Source of the DNA: Treponema sp. | GTDB taxonomy: Bacteria > Spirochaetota > Spirochaetia > Treponematales > Breznakiellaceae | Assembly (NCBI GenBank): GCA_009784975.1 | Contig: WQXG01000003.1 | Location: 1-64,000, forward strand | Length of the DNA stretch: 64,000 bases | Direction of reading: 5' to 3' | Shown: positions 49,162 to 58,628 of the stretch, piece after piece | How positions within the stretch are numbered: position 1 is the stretch's first letter | Layout of the letters: each line of letters begins with the position of its first letter | Position numbers and translations under genes: made by a program | The notes under the pieces: generated by a model | What the model saw: only the letters and a program-made list of their open reading frames with translations | Told to the model about the DNA's origin: nothing | The model's database searches: none

Positions 49162-49706
49162 GGGGTTGCTCCAGAATCTAATATGTCAGAAAGTAATATA
49201 TGTTTGATGTGTGCATGGTCAGACGCTGCAATAATATAGATATTTTCTTTGTTCTTAATATTTGTAAGTTTTTCTCTTGAATTTTTAACTTCTTTTTGTA
49301 CTTTTGAGAATGTATTATTATAAATTATTAAAATACCAAATTTATAGTTATGTTCGTTAATAAATCTATCAATTTTTTGCAAATCAGTAATAATTTGAAG
49401 TGAATTTTTTACTTCAATAATTGCTTCGTTATTGCTGTCGGTTCCAGGAATATGAAAGAGGAAATCCGGTATTTCGTTATTATAATTTATTCTTCCTCTT
49501 TTATCTAACTCTCCATTTAAGGTTAATTCCTTACAATGGTTATCTTGTATTTGTCTCATTCTGTGATAAAATTCATAACAGAAAACTCTTTCTCTGTTTT
49601 GTAATTTATTCCTATCATCTGTAGTAGGTACTTTATAATAAGGATAACCTACAATTTGAAGTGCGTCTAAAACCAACTTTAAAATATTATAACTCATAAT
49701 TTCCAT
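49158..49706 (-). CDS. Putative PD-(D/E)XK-type nuclease
   Basis: NEIPDFLFHIPGTDSNNEAIIEVKNS (PD...ExK); overlaps the AlbA_2 gene start. Confidence 0.6.
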   Translation of the reverse strand: MEIMSYNILKLVLDALQIVGYPYYKVPTTDDRNKLQNRERVFCYEFYHRMRQIQDNHCKELTLNGELDKRGRINYNNEIPDFLFHIPGTDSNNEAIIEVKNSLQIITDLQKIDRFINEHNYKFGILIIYNNTFSKVQKEVKNSREKLTNIKNKENIYIIAASDHAHIKHILLSDILDSGATP

Positions 49707-49711
49707 GCTGA

Positions 49712-49849
49712 TTACTCTTCATCTGTTTCAAATCGCAAACGTTTTCTTGGTTTCAGTCTTTGAGCTGCGGTTATCCTCAAATAAGCAAAGGAAGAGCTTG
49801 TATATAAAAACTGCCTTATTTTGACCAACCAACCTTTTTTTTGTTCCAT
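49712..49849 (-). CDS. 45-aa ORF: duplicated N-terminus of the radical SAM protein
   Basis: MEQKKGWLVKIRQFLYTSSSFAYLRITAAQRLKPRKRLRFETDEE*, near-identical to the start of 44684..45571. Confidence 0.8.
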   Translation of the reverse strand: MEQKKGWLVKIRQFLYTSSSFAYLRITAAQRLKPRKRLRFETDEE

Positions 49850-49886
49850 AATGCTGCAATAATAGCATTTTTCTTTGTTTTTGTCA
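49720..49886. repeat. Inverted copy of 44649..44814
   Basis: Reverse complement matches promoter region plus first ~43 codons of the radical SAM gene. Confidence 0.95.
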
Positions 49887-49904
49887 TTAAAAACCCCGTA
49901 CGTA

Positions 49905-49933
49905 TTGACCTAAAATTAAAAACAAAATACAAT
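49905..49933 (+). promoter_or_regulatory. Sigma-70-type promoter of the ammonia-lyase gene
   Basis: TTGACC - 17 nt - TACAAT. Confidence 0.65.
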
Positions 49934-49952
49934 ACCCGAAGAGGTATTTTAC

Positions 49953-51473
49953 ATGAAAGGTGTGCTGGAAATAGGCAGGGACAAACTCACAATAGAAAAT
50001 CTTGTAGCGGCGGCAAAAAAGCAAATTGGGGTAAAACTTTGTGATTCACCCGAATTTACCGCCAAAATACAGGCAGGACCCGCTCTTATTAATGATATTT
50101 TAAAAAAACATGTTGAAATTTACGGGGTCACCACCGGTTATGGAGATTCCTGCACTGAACAAGTTAATCCAGAGAATTATTATAAATTGCCAATCAACTT
50201 AACCCGCTTCCACGGCTGCGGCATGGGGGATTATTTTGACGATGAAACAGTCAGGGCTTTGATGATAGTCAGGCTTAACACGCTGGCGCAGGGTTTTTCC
50301 GGCGTAAGCATGGGGCTTCTGCAAATAATTTATTTTTTTATTGAACATGATATTTTACCTCTTGTTCCCCAGGAAGGCTCAGTTGGCGCTTCCGGAGATC
50401 TTACCCCTCTTTCATATTTAGCAAGAGCGCTTATTGGTGAACAACAGGTAATGTACAAGAACACAATCCGTCAATCTGCCGATGTGCTTGCGGAGCTTGG
50501 CAGGCAGCCTTATCAATTTCTTCCCAAAGAAGCCCTTGCTATAATGAATGGAACCGCGGTCATGAACGCAGTAGCAGCTCTTGCTTTTTCACAGGCAGAA
50601 TACCTTGCGAACCTGGCATGCTGTATAACCGCAATGAATTCCCTTGCATTAAAGGGCAATACAAATCATTTTCATAAACGACTTTTTGAACTAAAACCTC
50701 ATCCGGGACAGGCTCTGGCAGCAGAAAAGATTCGAACAGCTCTCCCCTGCAGTCCGTCTTACGATTCCAGGCGTATTCAGGATTCATACTCGATCCGCTG
50801 CGCTCCCCATGTCATAGGGCTCTTTTATGATGTCAGCAGCACCATGAGAAATTTTATTGAGACCGAAATGAACAGCGCCAACGATAATCCCCTGATTGAT
50901 CCGGCAACCGAATCGGTATATCACGGCGGGCATTTTTACGGCGGACATATCTGCTTTACGATGGATTCTCTAAAAAACATTGTCGCCAATATCGCCGATC
51001 TTCTGGACAGACAGCTTGCCCTGCTCGTTGACAATAAATTCAACAGAGGTCTTCCCCCCAACCTTACAGGAAGCCAAAATATTTCCTGCAACCATGGCTT
51101 TAAAGCTGTGCAAATTGCCGTTTCAGCCTGGACCGCCGAAGCATTAAAAAACAGCCTGCCCATGAGTATTTTCTCCCGTTCCACAGAATGTCACAATCAG
51201 GACAAGGTGAGCATGGGAACAATAGCCGCCCGCGATTGCCAGAGAATAAACAAACTAACCGCCCAGGTACTGGCTGCTTCTTTACTTGCCGCTTTTCAGG
51301 CTTTAAACATCAGGCTTAAAAAGAGCGAACTTAAGCCCGGCGATTTGGGACAAGCAGAAAAAACATATAACGAAATTGCCGGCTTTTTTAAACCCCTCGA
51401 AGACGATCGTCCTTTGGAAGAAGACCTTAGAAAAGCATTAAAATTAATAGAAGAAAGGATTTTTACGGTATAA
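49953..51473 (+). CDS. Aromatic amino acid ammonia-lyase (HAL/PAL/TAL family)
   Basis: MIO motif GSVGASGDLTPLSYLARALIG, YGVTTGYGDS, QDSYSIRCAPHVIG. Confidence 0.96.
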   Translation: MKGVLEIGRDKLTIENLVAAAKKQIGVKLCDSPEFTAKIQAGPALINDILKKHVEIYGVTTGYGDSCTEQVNPENYYKLPINLTRFHGCGMGDYFDDETVRALMIVRLNTLAQGFSGVSMGLLQIIYFFIEHDILPLVPQEGSVGASGDLTPLSYLARALIGEQQVMYKNTIRQSADVLAELGRQPYQFLPKEALAIMNGTAVMNAVAALAFSQAEYLANLACCITAMNSLALKGNTNHFHKRLFELKPHPGQALAAEKIRTALPCSPSYDSRRIQDSYSIRCAPHVIGLFYDVSSTMRNFIETEMNSANDNPLIDPATESVYHGGHFYGGHICFTMDSLKNIVANIADLLDRQLALLVDNKFNRGLPPNLTGSQNISCNHGFKAVQIAVSAWTAEALKNSLPMSIFSRSTECHNQDKVSMGTIAARDCQRINKLTAQVLAASLLAAFQALNIRLKKSELKPGDLGQAEKTYNEIAGFFKPLEDDRPLEEDLRKALKLIEERIFTV

Positions 51474-51478
51474 GCAGC

Positions 51479-52249
51479 ATGATAGAAAAAATAATACACT
51501 ATATTTGGATTGGAAACAAGGAAATCCCGCAGAAGTATCAGTCTTTTATTCAAGGCTGGCAGGATCTTCATCCTGATTGGGAAATAATTAAATGGAATAA
51601 AGAAAATTTTGATTGCCAGAGTCATCCCTGGGTTAAAGCCGCAATTGAACAGGAAAATTGGTCTCTTGCCTCCGATGTTATACGAAGCTATGCTCTTTTA
51701 AACTACGGCGGTGTTTATCTTGATACCGACATTGAGCTTTTAAAACCGCTAGACGAACTAACAGCCGAAAACGATTTTTTTATAGGATATGAATCGGATT
51801 TTTGGTTTGGCAGCGCTGTTTTGGGTTCAAAGAAAGGGCACAGGCTAATCAAGGAAGTGCACGACAGGTATCTTTCTCCCTGCGAAAAGATTAATTCCAA
51901 TTCAAATATGATGACAGTTTTTAATTTCAGCGCCGCAACCAAAAGGCTTTATAACCCCAAATTGGACGGAAAAACCAAAAAATTAGAGGACAATGTAAAA
52001 CTTTTTTCGTCAGAATACTTCTACCCCAAAAACTACATTACCCACAGAATTAAAATTACAGAAAATACAATTGCGGTTCACCATCTTTCTTCCAATTGGC
52101 ATTCTATCGGCAAGCGGATAGGAAGAAAAGTAGCCAAAGGTTTTCATATAATTATGGGGAAACATTTATTCGGCTGCTTTGAAAGAATTGCAAGATTAAA
52201 CATGTTTGGCAAGCTTGACAGAGAATATAAAAAGAAACTCCGGAAATAA
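51479..52249 (+). CDS. Glycosyltransferase family 32 (DXD sugar-binding)
   Basis: IEKIIHYIWIGNKEIPQKYQSFIQGWQDLHPDWEIIKWN, GGVYLDTDIELLKP. Confidence 0.93.
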   Translation: MIEKIIHYIWIGNKEIPQKYQSFIQGWQDLHPDWEIIKWNKENFDCQSHPWVKAAIEQENWSLASDVIRSYALLNYGGVYLDTDIELLKPLDELTAENDFFIGYESDFWFGSAVLGSKKGHRLIKEVHDRYLSPCEKINSNSNMMTVFNFSAATKRLYNPKLDGKTKKLEDNVKLFSSEYFYPKNYITHRIKITENTIAVHHLSSNWHSIGKRIGRKVAKGFHIIMGKHLFGCFERIARLNMFGKLDREYKKKLRK

Positions 52250-52257
52250 CAGATCGT

Positions 52258-53217
52258 ATGAATATTTCATTAATCATTTATGCAGTCATTTTTCTTGCGG
52301 CTGTCTGTCTGCTTTTATTTCTGCTTCTTGCTTTATTGATTTTTTTAAATACTACATGCCGCAACCCCTTTAAAAAAAGAACAAGGGAGTGCACCAGAAA
52401 AAAAGACGAATTACAAATTTCCATGTTCAGCGAAGGAGTGTCATGGTCACAAAAATTCAAGGACAAAACAGAACAGCTCAATATAAAAAACGACGGTCTT
52501 AATTTATACGGTGAATATATTAATTTTGGGTTTGACAAATGCGCCGTAATCCTGCAGGGAAGATCTGAATCACTGCTCTATTCTTACTATTTTGCCGATG
52601 TTTATGCTAAAAACGAGCACAATATTCTGGTTGTCGATGTCCGCTCTCATGGCCTTAGTGACGGAAAATATCAAACGGGAGGCATAAAAGAAAGCGACGA
52701 TTTAATTTTATGGATTAAGCTGATAAACGAAAGATTTAATATAACTAATTTTACAGTTCATGGCATTTGTATCGGCGGCGCAACGGCGGTTTATGCATAC
52801 AGCAAATTTAAAAACGAAGGCTGCGGTTTCGTAAAGAGGATAGTAACTGACGGATTATATAAAAATTATTACGAGTTTTTTAAAGCTCACAGTAAAGCTT
52901 TAAAAGCACCCATGCTCCCTGTAGTTTATACTGCGACTTTGGCGGCTTTTTTCCTTATATTTATATTTGCCAAAGTAAGACCTTTTAAAGAATCTCCTTT
53001 AAAATGTATGAAAGATATTGATATTCCGATTTTGTTTATATGCGGTCTTTTGGATAAATTTTCCATTAAACCAAACAGCGAAGAATTGTTTGAAGCGTGC
53101 GCTTCACAGTTTAAAGAGATTTGCTTTTTTCCCAAAGGCAGGCACTCATATGTAAGAGCTTCACAGAGAGCGGAATATGACGAGTTAATCGCAAAATTTT
53201 TACAAAAACACAGATAA
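52258..53217 (+). CDS. Alpha/beta hydrolase, membrane-anchored
   Basis: N-terminal TM; VVDVRSHGLSDGKYQTGG, HGICIGGATAVYAYSK; C-terminal GRHSYVRA. Confidence 0.85.
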   Translation: MNISLIIYAVIFLAAVCLLLFLLLALLIFLNTTCRNPFKKRTRECTRKKDELQISMFSEGVSWSQKFKDKTEQLNIKNDGLNLYGEYINFGFDKCAVILQGRSESLLYSYYFADVYAKNEHNILVVDVRSHGLSDGKYQTGGIKESDDLILWIKLINERFNITNFTVHGICIGGATAVYAYSKFKNEGCGFVKRIVTDGLYKNYYEFFKAHSKALKAPMLPVVYTATLAAFFLIFIFAKVRPFKESPLKCMKDIDIPILFICGLLDKFSIKPNSEELFEACASQFKEICFFPKGRHSYVRASQRAEYDELIAKFLQKHR

Positions 53218-53242
53218 TATCCCCTCTTTTGGGTTTAACCCA

Positions 53243-53271
53243 TTGACAAATATGACAATATTACGTATAAA
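53243..53271 (+). promoter_or_regulatory. Sigma-70-type promoter immediately before the DUF3261-like gene
   Basis: TTGACA - 17 nt - TATAAA, 5 nt before the ATG. Confidence 0.7.
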
Positions 53272-53276
53272 TACAT

Positions 53277-53849
53277 ATGCGTAATATCAAGTTCCTTTTC
53301 TTAATCACAATCTGCATTGTCTGCGTTCTTTCATGCACGTCAATAGCCGGTAAAGATACGTTATATGTAAATATTACAGACAGTGTAAAATTTGTTTTAT
53401 TGCCCACAGAAGGTATTGAGCAAACCATGGATATGGCTCAATATTTATCTGCCGAATTCAGGGGCGGGAATTACTTTTTTCAATCCTGGGTAAAGGCAGA
53501 TGAAAACGCGATAGAGATGACCTTTTTTAATGAGATGGGCGCAAGCATAGGGGAACTTTCTTACAGGAACGGGGCAGCACATTTCTCATCGACTGTCATT
53601 CCAAGGGTTGCTATAAGGTTTATAAAACCGGAATATGTTATAGCGGATTTTCAGCTTTGCTTCTATGATCCGTCTCTGCTGGACGAAGCGCTAAAAGGCA
53701 TAGGTCTTACTTTGGAAATGAAAGACCACGGCAGCCGCCGTATTTTAAGCGGGAATGAAGTTATTATCGAGATAGAAAAAACGGAGAATACTGTAAAACT
53801 GGTAAATCATTTGCGCAAATACACTTATACAATGGAAGGGGATTTTTAA
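53277..53849 (+). CDS. DUF3261-like lipoprotein
   Basis: Lipobox VLSCTS; position before LolA-like and MMPL genes as in aryl polyene clusters. Confidence 0.65.
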   Translation: MRNIKFLFLITICIVCVLSCTSIAGKDTLYVNITDSVKFVLLPTEGIEQTMDMAQYLSAEFRGGNYFFQSWVKADENAIEMTFFNEMGASIGELSYRNGAAHFSSTVIPRVAIRFIKPEYVIADFQLCFYDPSLLDEALKGIGLTLEMKDHGSRRILSGNEVIIEIEKTENTVKLVNHLRKYTYTMEGDF

Positions 53850-54499
53850 TGAAATACAGTAAAATATTTTTTCTATGCTTTTTCTTTGTATTAAATTCAA
53901 TATGGGCGCAGGAAGATGTTTTCCGTCATCCGCTGTCACAGCAGACCATGGCTGCTTTCAATGCAACCTGTACAAATCTTGCGGAAAAACCCATTGTTAA
54001 AGGAAATTTTGTGCAGGAAAAATATCTGAACCGGCTGGATAGATCACTTATATCTTCCGGTAATTATATAATTGCGGCAGAACAAGGCATGGTTTGGGAA
54101 ACATTAAAGCCTTTTCCTTCTACAATGATAATGGGAAAGGATTTTATTATGCAGTCAAGACCGGACGGGCGAAAATCTGTTTTAAGCGCTCAAGGGAACG
54201 AATCCTTTACACAGATGGCAGATATCTTAAGCTCGGTATTTTCCGGCAGGGGGCAGGGGCTTTTGGAAAACTTTGAAGTTTACTTTTCAGGCAGTGTTTC
54301 CAATTGGAACATGGGACTTTTGCCCCGCAGCAGTGTTTTTGCTTCATTTGCCGCAAAGATAACAATGAGCGGGGACTCCGCAATACGATCTATCCGGATA
54401 TTCGAACAAAACGGCGATGTCATTACATATACATTGTCAAACCTCAGTCATCCGACAAGACTTAACAATCATGAAGAAGCTTTTTTTACACTTCCATAA
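53849..54499 (+). CDS. LolA-like outer-membrane lipoprotein carrier family protein
   Basis: VKGNFVQEKYLNRLDRSLISSGNYIIAAEQGMVWETLKPFPSTMIM. Confidence 0.88.
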   Translation: MKYSKIFFLCFFFVLNSIWAQEDVFRHPLSQQTMAAFNATCTNLAEKPIVKGNFVQEKYLNRLDRSLISSGNYIIAAEQGMVWETLKPFPSTMIMGKDFIMQSRPDGRKSVLSAQGNESFTQMADILSSVFSGRGQGLLENFEVYFSGSVSNWNMGLLPRSSVFASFAAKITMSGDSAIRSIRIFEQNGDVITYTLSNLSHPTRLNNHEEAFFTLP

Positions 54500-56900
54500 T
54501 TTAATACTTGAAAAGGTCATGAAGCCGCTTTCACAGAATCGCGGTTTCTTCCTTAAGCTTTGGTTTATTATACATATTGGATTCCCTGTATTGCTGGGTC
54601 TGTCATTGTTTTTCGCTCCTCCGCTGCGTTTAAGCACCCAGCTTTTGGATTTGTTTCCGCAGAGAAACATGTCAAAAATTGCGCAAGCGGACAATGTTCT
54701 GGAAGAAAGAAACGGCCGTGAAACAGTTATCCTTTTTGCATCATCTGATTTTGAAAAAGCCAAAAATACAGCAATTTCTTTTTATAACGAATTTAAAAAT
54801 ACCTCAGGAGTTGACAGCGCTTCTCTTTTTTTTGATTCTCATGCTATCTCAGATATACTTGAATATTTCTACAAATCCCGTTTTGTAATTGCCGGGAAAA
54901 ACACTTTCGAATTGCTTGAATCAGGAGACGCGGGAGAAATTGCCATGGATGCTCTTGCTTCGGTTTTTGGAGCATTTAACTATATTCCTCTGGATAATAT
55001 CGATAAAGATCCTTTTCTTCTTACAGAAAGAAGAATGAATGAATTTCTTTCATCTTCTTTGCTTGCAAGCGGAAATCTTGGCATAAAAGATGATGTTCTG
55101 TCGGTTCAAATAGACGGGATTTGGTATGTTATTCTCAGGATGACACTTTCTCCTCATGCTGTTTCTGTTACCAATATTGCAGATAATATAATCGGCGAAC
55201 TTTATTCCGCTAAAGCATTAATAAATGAAACAGAACCGGAACTGGAATTGTATTTTTCCGGAATTCCTTTTCATAGTTATGAAAGCGCTTCCAGCGCGCA
55301 AAAAGAAATTGCTATTCTATGTACGATTTCTCTGGTTTTTATCCTGTTGCTTTTTATTTTTATTTTCCGTTCGCCCATTCCTATCATTTTTTCGATACTT
55401 GATGTTTTAATTTCTTTGGTAATGGCAACAACTGTAGTATTTTTATTTTTCAGGGAAATTCATGTTTTTACATTTATTTTCGGAACAACCTTGATAGGAA
55501 TATGCATAGATTATTCTATTCATTTTTTTATCTCATGGAAAGGAAATACTGAAGTAAAAAACGGGAATGAAATACGTTCTTCTATTTCAAAAAGCTTAAT
55601 TGTGTGTTTTGTATCTTCTACACTTTGTTTTCTTTCCATTCTTTTTACACCTTTCCCCATTTTTAAGCAGTTTTCAGTGTTTACCATGGTAGGGCTTATT
55701 AGTTCTTTTCTTACCGCCTACTGCATCTATCCGCTAATAAAGGTACCGGACGAAAGCAAGAGGAATCTGCTTTTAAGGCTTAAATTCCTTGATAAAATAA
55801 AAAAATCCAAAAAATTGTTTTTTATACATCCTGTATTCAGAATAATATTAGCATCTGTTTTGGCAGTAACTATTATTGTAATTCTTTTCCTAAATCCTCA
55901 TGGTTTAAAAATAAAAACTGATTTAAGTTCTCTCTATACAATGTCGCCTTTCCTTGAGAAGTCGGAAAAACAAGCCGCCATAGTACTGGATCATGGTTCT
56001 TCACCATGGTATTTTATCGTTTCCGGCAGCAGCGCAGAAGAAACCCTAAAAAACGAAGAACAGCTTGCCCTGCTTTTGGAAAAAGAAATCTTAAAAGGGA
56101 ATCTAAATTCATTCATAGGAACATCGATGTTTGTTCCTTCGCTGGAAAATCAAAAAAATACCTACAAAGCAATGGGCTCTCTTTTGCCTTTATCCGGCAT
56201 ACAGTATGAAAACCTTGGATTTCCGCCTGGATATGAAAATATTTATTATGAAGAATATTCTAACGGAGAAGTTTATTACTCTCCCGAAGATGTAAGGTTC
56301 TGGGCGGAGGTTTCCAATCTTTGGATAGGTGAAATAAACGGTTATTATTATTCTTGCGTATTTCCTTTTCATGCCAAAGATTTAAGCGTGTTTAAATCCA
56401 TTGCAGATGAATATGATTTTGTGTATTTAATCAATAAAGAAGAAGATATAAACCGCGATTTAGATTTCCTTACAAAGATAATTGTAATGTTATTTTTTGC
56501 AGCCTATATAATTATCGCTATAATAATTTTTATAGTTTATCCATTAAGGAAGAGTATAATAATTTGCATAACTCCTGCCTTGGGAATACTTGCCGCTTTG
56601 GCTGTCCTGGCTGTTAAAAACATACCTTTGGGATTTTTGCCAATTTCTGCCCTTATTTTGGTTTTTGGCCTGGGGACTGACTTTAATATTTTCATCTCCG
56701 GCAGCAAAAACGATAAGGAAAAAATACTTGTACGCTTTGCGGTATTTTTATCCTTTATTACTTCCGGCCTTTCATTCGGCATTTTAACTTTTAGCAGCTT
56801 TGCGCCGGTCAATATCCTGGGATTTACTGTCGCGGTGGGACTTGCTGCGGCTTTTGTGTTCACAATGCTTTTGCAGAAAGATACAGACAACCTGCAATGA
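54471..56900 (+). CDS. MMPL/RND-family exporter
   Basis: Two 6-TM halves, FIFGTTLIGICIDYSIHFFI, LVFGLGTDFNIFISG; ATG 54471 overlaps the LolA-like gene. Confidence 0.93.
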   Translation: MKKLFLHFHNLILEKVMKPLSQNRGFFLKLWFIIHIGFPVLLGLSLFFAPPLRLSTQLLDLFPQRNMSKIAQADNVLEERNGRETVILFASSDFEKAKNTAISFYNEFKNTSGVDSASLFFDSHAISDILEYFYKSRFVIAGKNTFELLESGDAGEIAMDALASVFGAFNYIPLDNIDKDPFLLTERRMNEFLSSSLLASGNLGIKDDVLSVQIDGIWYVILRMTLSPHAVSVTNIADNIIGELYSAKALINETEPELELYFSGIPFHSYESASSAQKEIAILCTISLVFILLLFIFIFRSPIPIIFSILDVLISLVMATTVVFLFFREIHVFTFIFGTTLIGICIDYSIHFFISWKGNTEVKNGNEIRSSISKSLIVCFVSSTLCFLSILFTPFPIFKQFSVFTMVGLISSFLTAYCIYPLIKVPDESKRNLLLRLKFLDKIKKSKKLFFIHPVFRIILASVLAVTIIVILFLNPHGLKIKTDLSSLYTMSPFLEKSEKQAAIVLDHGSSPWYFIVSGSSAEETLKNEEQLALLLEKEILKGNLNSFIGTSMFVPSLENQKNTYKAMGSLLPLSGIQYENLGFPPGYENIYYEEYSNGEVYYSPEDVRFWAEVSNLWIGEINGYYYSCVFPFHAKDLSVFKSIADEYDFVYLINKEEDINRDLDFLTKIIVMLFFAAYIIIAIIIFIVYPLRKSIIICITPALGILAALAVLAVKNIPLGFLPISALILVFGLGTDFNIFISGSKNDKEKILVRFAVFLSFITSGLSFGILTFSSFAPVNILGFTVAVGLAAAFVFTMLLQKDTDNLQ

Positions 56901-56910
56901 GCAAGTTAAC

Positions 56911-57966
56911 CTACATATACTTCTGCGAAATCTCTTTGAATTTGTCATTTATCTGAACAACAGCGTCTACTATTACAGGGTCAAACTGGGTGCCGCGTCC
57001 TTCTTTAATTATATTGAGCGCTTCTTCGTACGGGATGGCAGATTTATAAACGCGGGCGCAAATAAGCGCGTCGTATACGTCCGCCAATGCCGCAAGACGG
57101 GCTGTCAGGGGAATTGCGTAATCTTTTAACTGCTGCGGATAACCTTTGCCGTCCCAGCGCTCATGATGGCTGTAACAGATATCCTCGCAATGTTTAAGAT
57201 ATAAAGAAGCGTTAACATCACCCAGCTCATGAATAATTTCCTTGCCGCGTGTTGTGTGGGTTTTCATTATTTCGTACTCTTCCGGATCAAGCTTGCCGGG
57301 TTTTAACAATATTTTATCCGGTATTGCAATCTTACCGACATCATGAAGAGCCATGGATTTCATTATTATATCGGGCTGAAGTTTTATTAATTCCTGCGCA
57401 TAGACAGAGTTTGTTTCTATCAGGTAATCGGTCAGCGCTTTTACGTACAACTGAGTTCTTTTTACATGTTCGCCGGATTCCAAATCGCGGTGTTCAATGA
57501 CGTTTGCAAGCCCCTGCAGGGCAAATTCCAGCGTCTTGGTAGCTTCGGCAGTTTTTTCCGCAACCATTTGTTCAAGATTATCGCTGTAATTTTTTAAATC
57601 TATCTGATTTCTTACGCGCAGTTTTACAATATCAGGCTGGAAAGGTTTATTAATAAAATCTACAGCGCCTGCATCCAATAGTTCACTTTCGGAATCAGTA
57701 TCAACTGTTATAAAAATAACAGGTATCTTCTGAAAAGCCTTGTCTGTTTTTAATATTTCAAATAATTCGCGCCCGTTCATCTGGGGCATAATGATGTCTA
57801 AAAGAATGATCTTTGGAACAGGATTTGCAGACTTGAGAATTTCAAGCGCTTCCTTGCCGTTTGATGCTGTTACAATATTATAATCTGATTTCAGGATTTC
57901 CTCGAGAATCATTACATTTGCTTCAGCGTCATCTACAACCAATACCGTTGGAATTTTTTCAAGCAT
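56911..57966 (-). CDS. Response regulator with HD-GYP domain (c-di-GMP phosphodiesterase type)
   Basis: VLVVDDAEANVMIL receiver; HDVGKIAIPDKILLKPGKL, HHERWDGKGYPQ. Confidence 0.95.
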   Translation of the reverse strand: MLEKIPTVLVVDDAEANVMILEEILKSDYNIVTASNGKEALEILKSANPVPKIILLDIIMPQMNGRELFEILKTDKAFQKIPVIFITVDTDSESELLDAGAVDFINKPFQPDIVKLRVRNQIDLKNYSDNLEQMVAEKTAEATKTLEFALQGLANVIEHRDLESGEHVKRTQLYVKALTDYLIETNSVYAQELIKLQPDIIMKSMALHDVGKIAIPDKILLKPGKLDPEEYEIMKTHTTRGKEIIHELGDVNASLYLKHCEDICYSHHERWDGKGYPQQLKDYAIPLTARLAALADVYDALICARVYKSAIPYEEALNIIKEGRGTQFDPVIVDAVVQINDKFKEISQKYM

Positions 57967-58315
57967 ATTGAGCTATTACCTTATCTACTTCTATAATTGT
58001 TTGGGCAAATACTTTTTTAATCAGCGCAAGCTGATCTGCGTTTTTTTGCCCTGCCTTTAACTGGAGCTCCAGTTCCACTACCTGCTTAAATAACTCTGTA
58101 AGGGAAAGGTTTGCCGCAAGCCCCTTTAATGTATGGGCGGAATTACAGGCTTTTTCCATATCATTTTCCGCAAATGCGGCTTCTATTTCTTCTACCTGGG
58201 TATAATTTTTAAATTTCGCAAGTAAATTTGAATAGAGCTTTGTATTCTTTAATACTCTGTTTAAACCATCTTCTACATTAACATAAATAATATCATCACC
58301 CATACAAGCCTCCAT
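57959..58315 (-). CDS. HPt domain protein
   Basis: ACNSAHTLKGLAANLSLTEL. Confidence 0.92.
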   Translation of the reverse strand: MEACMGDDIIYVNVEDGLNRVLKNTKLYSNLLAKFKNYTQVEEIEAAFAENDMEKACNSAHTLKGLAANLSLTELFKQVVELELQLKAGQKNADQLALIKKVFAQTIIEVDKVIAQYA

Positions 58316-58331
58316 TTGTAAATTTTAAACG

Positions 58332-58556
58332 CTACCGCTCGCGGTAAATAATCCGGCCTCTGCTTAAATCGTACGGGGAAAGGGCTATTTTTACCCTGTC
58401 TCCCGGCACAATACGGATATAATGCTTGCGCATCTTACCCGACAGATGAGCCAATATCAAATGCCCGTTTTGATTATCCAGTTCAACGCGAAACATGGTG
58501 TTCGGAAGGGCTTCCTTAACTACTCCTTCTACTTCAATTGCTTCTTCTTTAGCCAC
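58332..58556 (-). CDS. infA: Translation initiation factor IF-1
   Basis: [63 protein letters not shown]. Confidence 0.98.
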   Translation of the reverse strand: MAKEEAIEVEGVVKEALPNTMFRVELDNQNGHLILAHLSGKMRKHYIRIVPGDRVKIALSPYDLSRGRIIYRER

Positions 58557-58628
58557 TTTTACTCCTTAATTTAATGTTATACAAAAAAACCCCTTTATGT
58601 CAATTGTAACTCTGTGATAGAATGAAAT

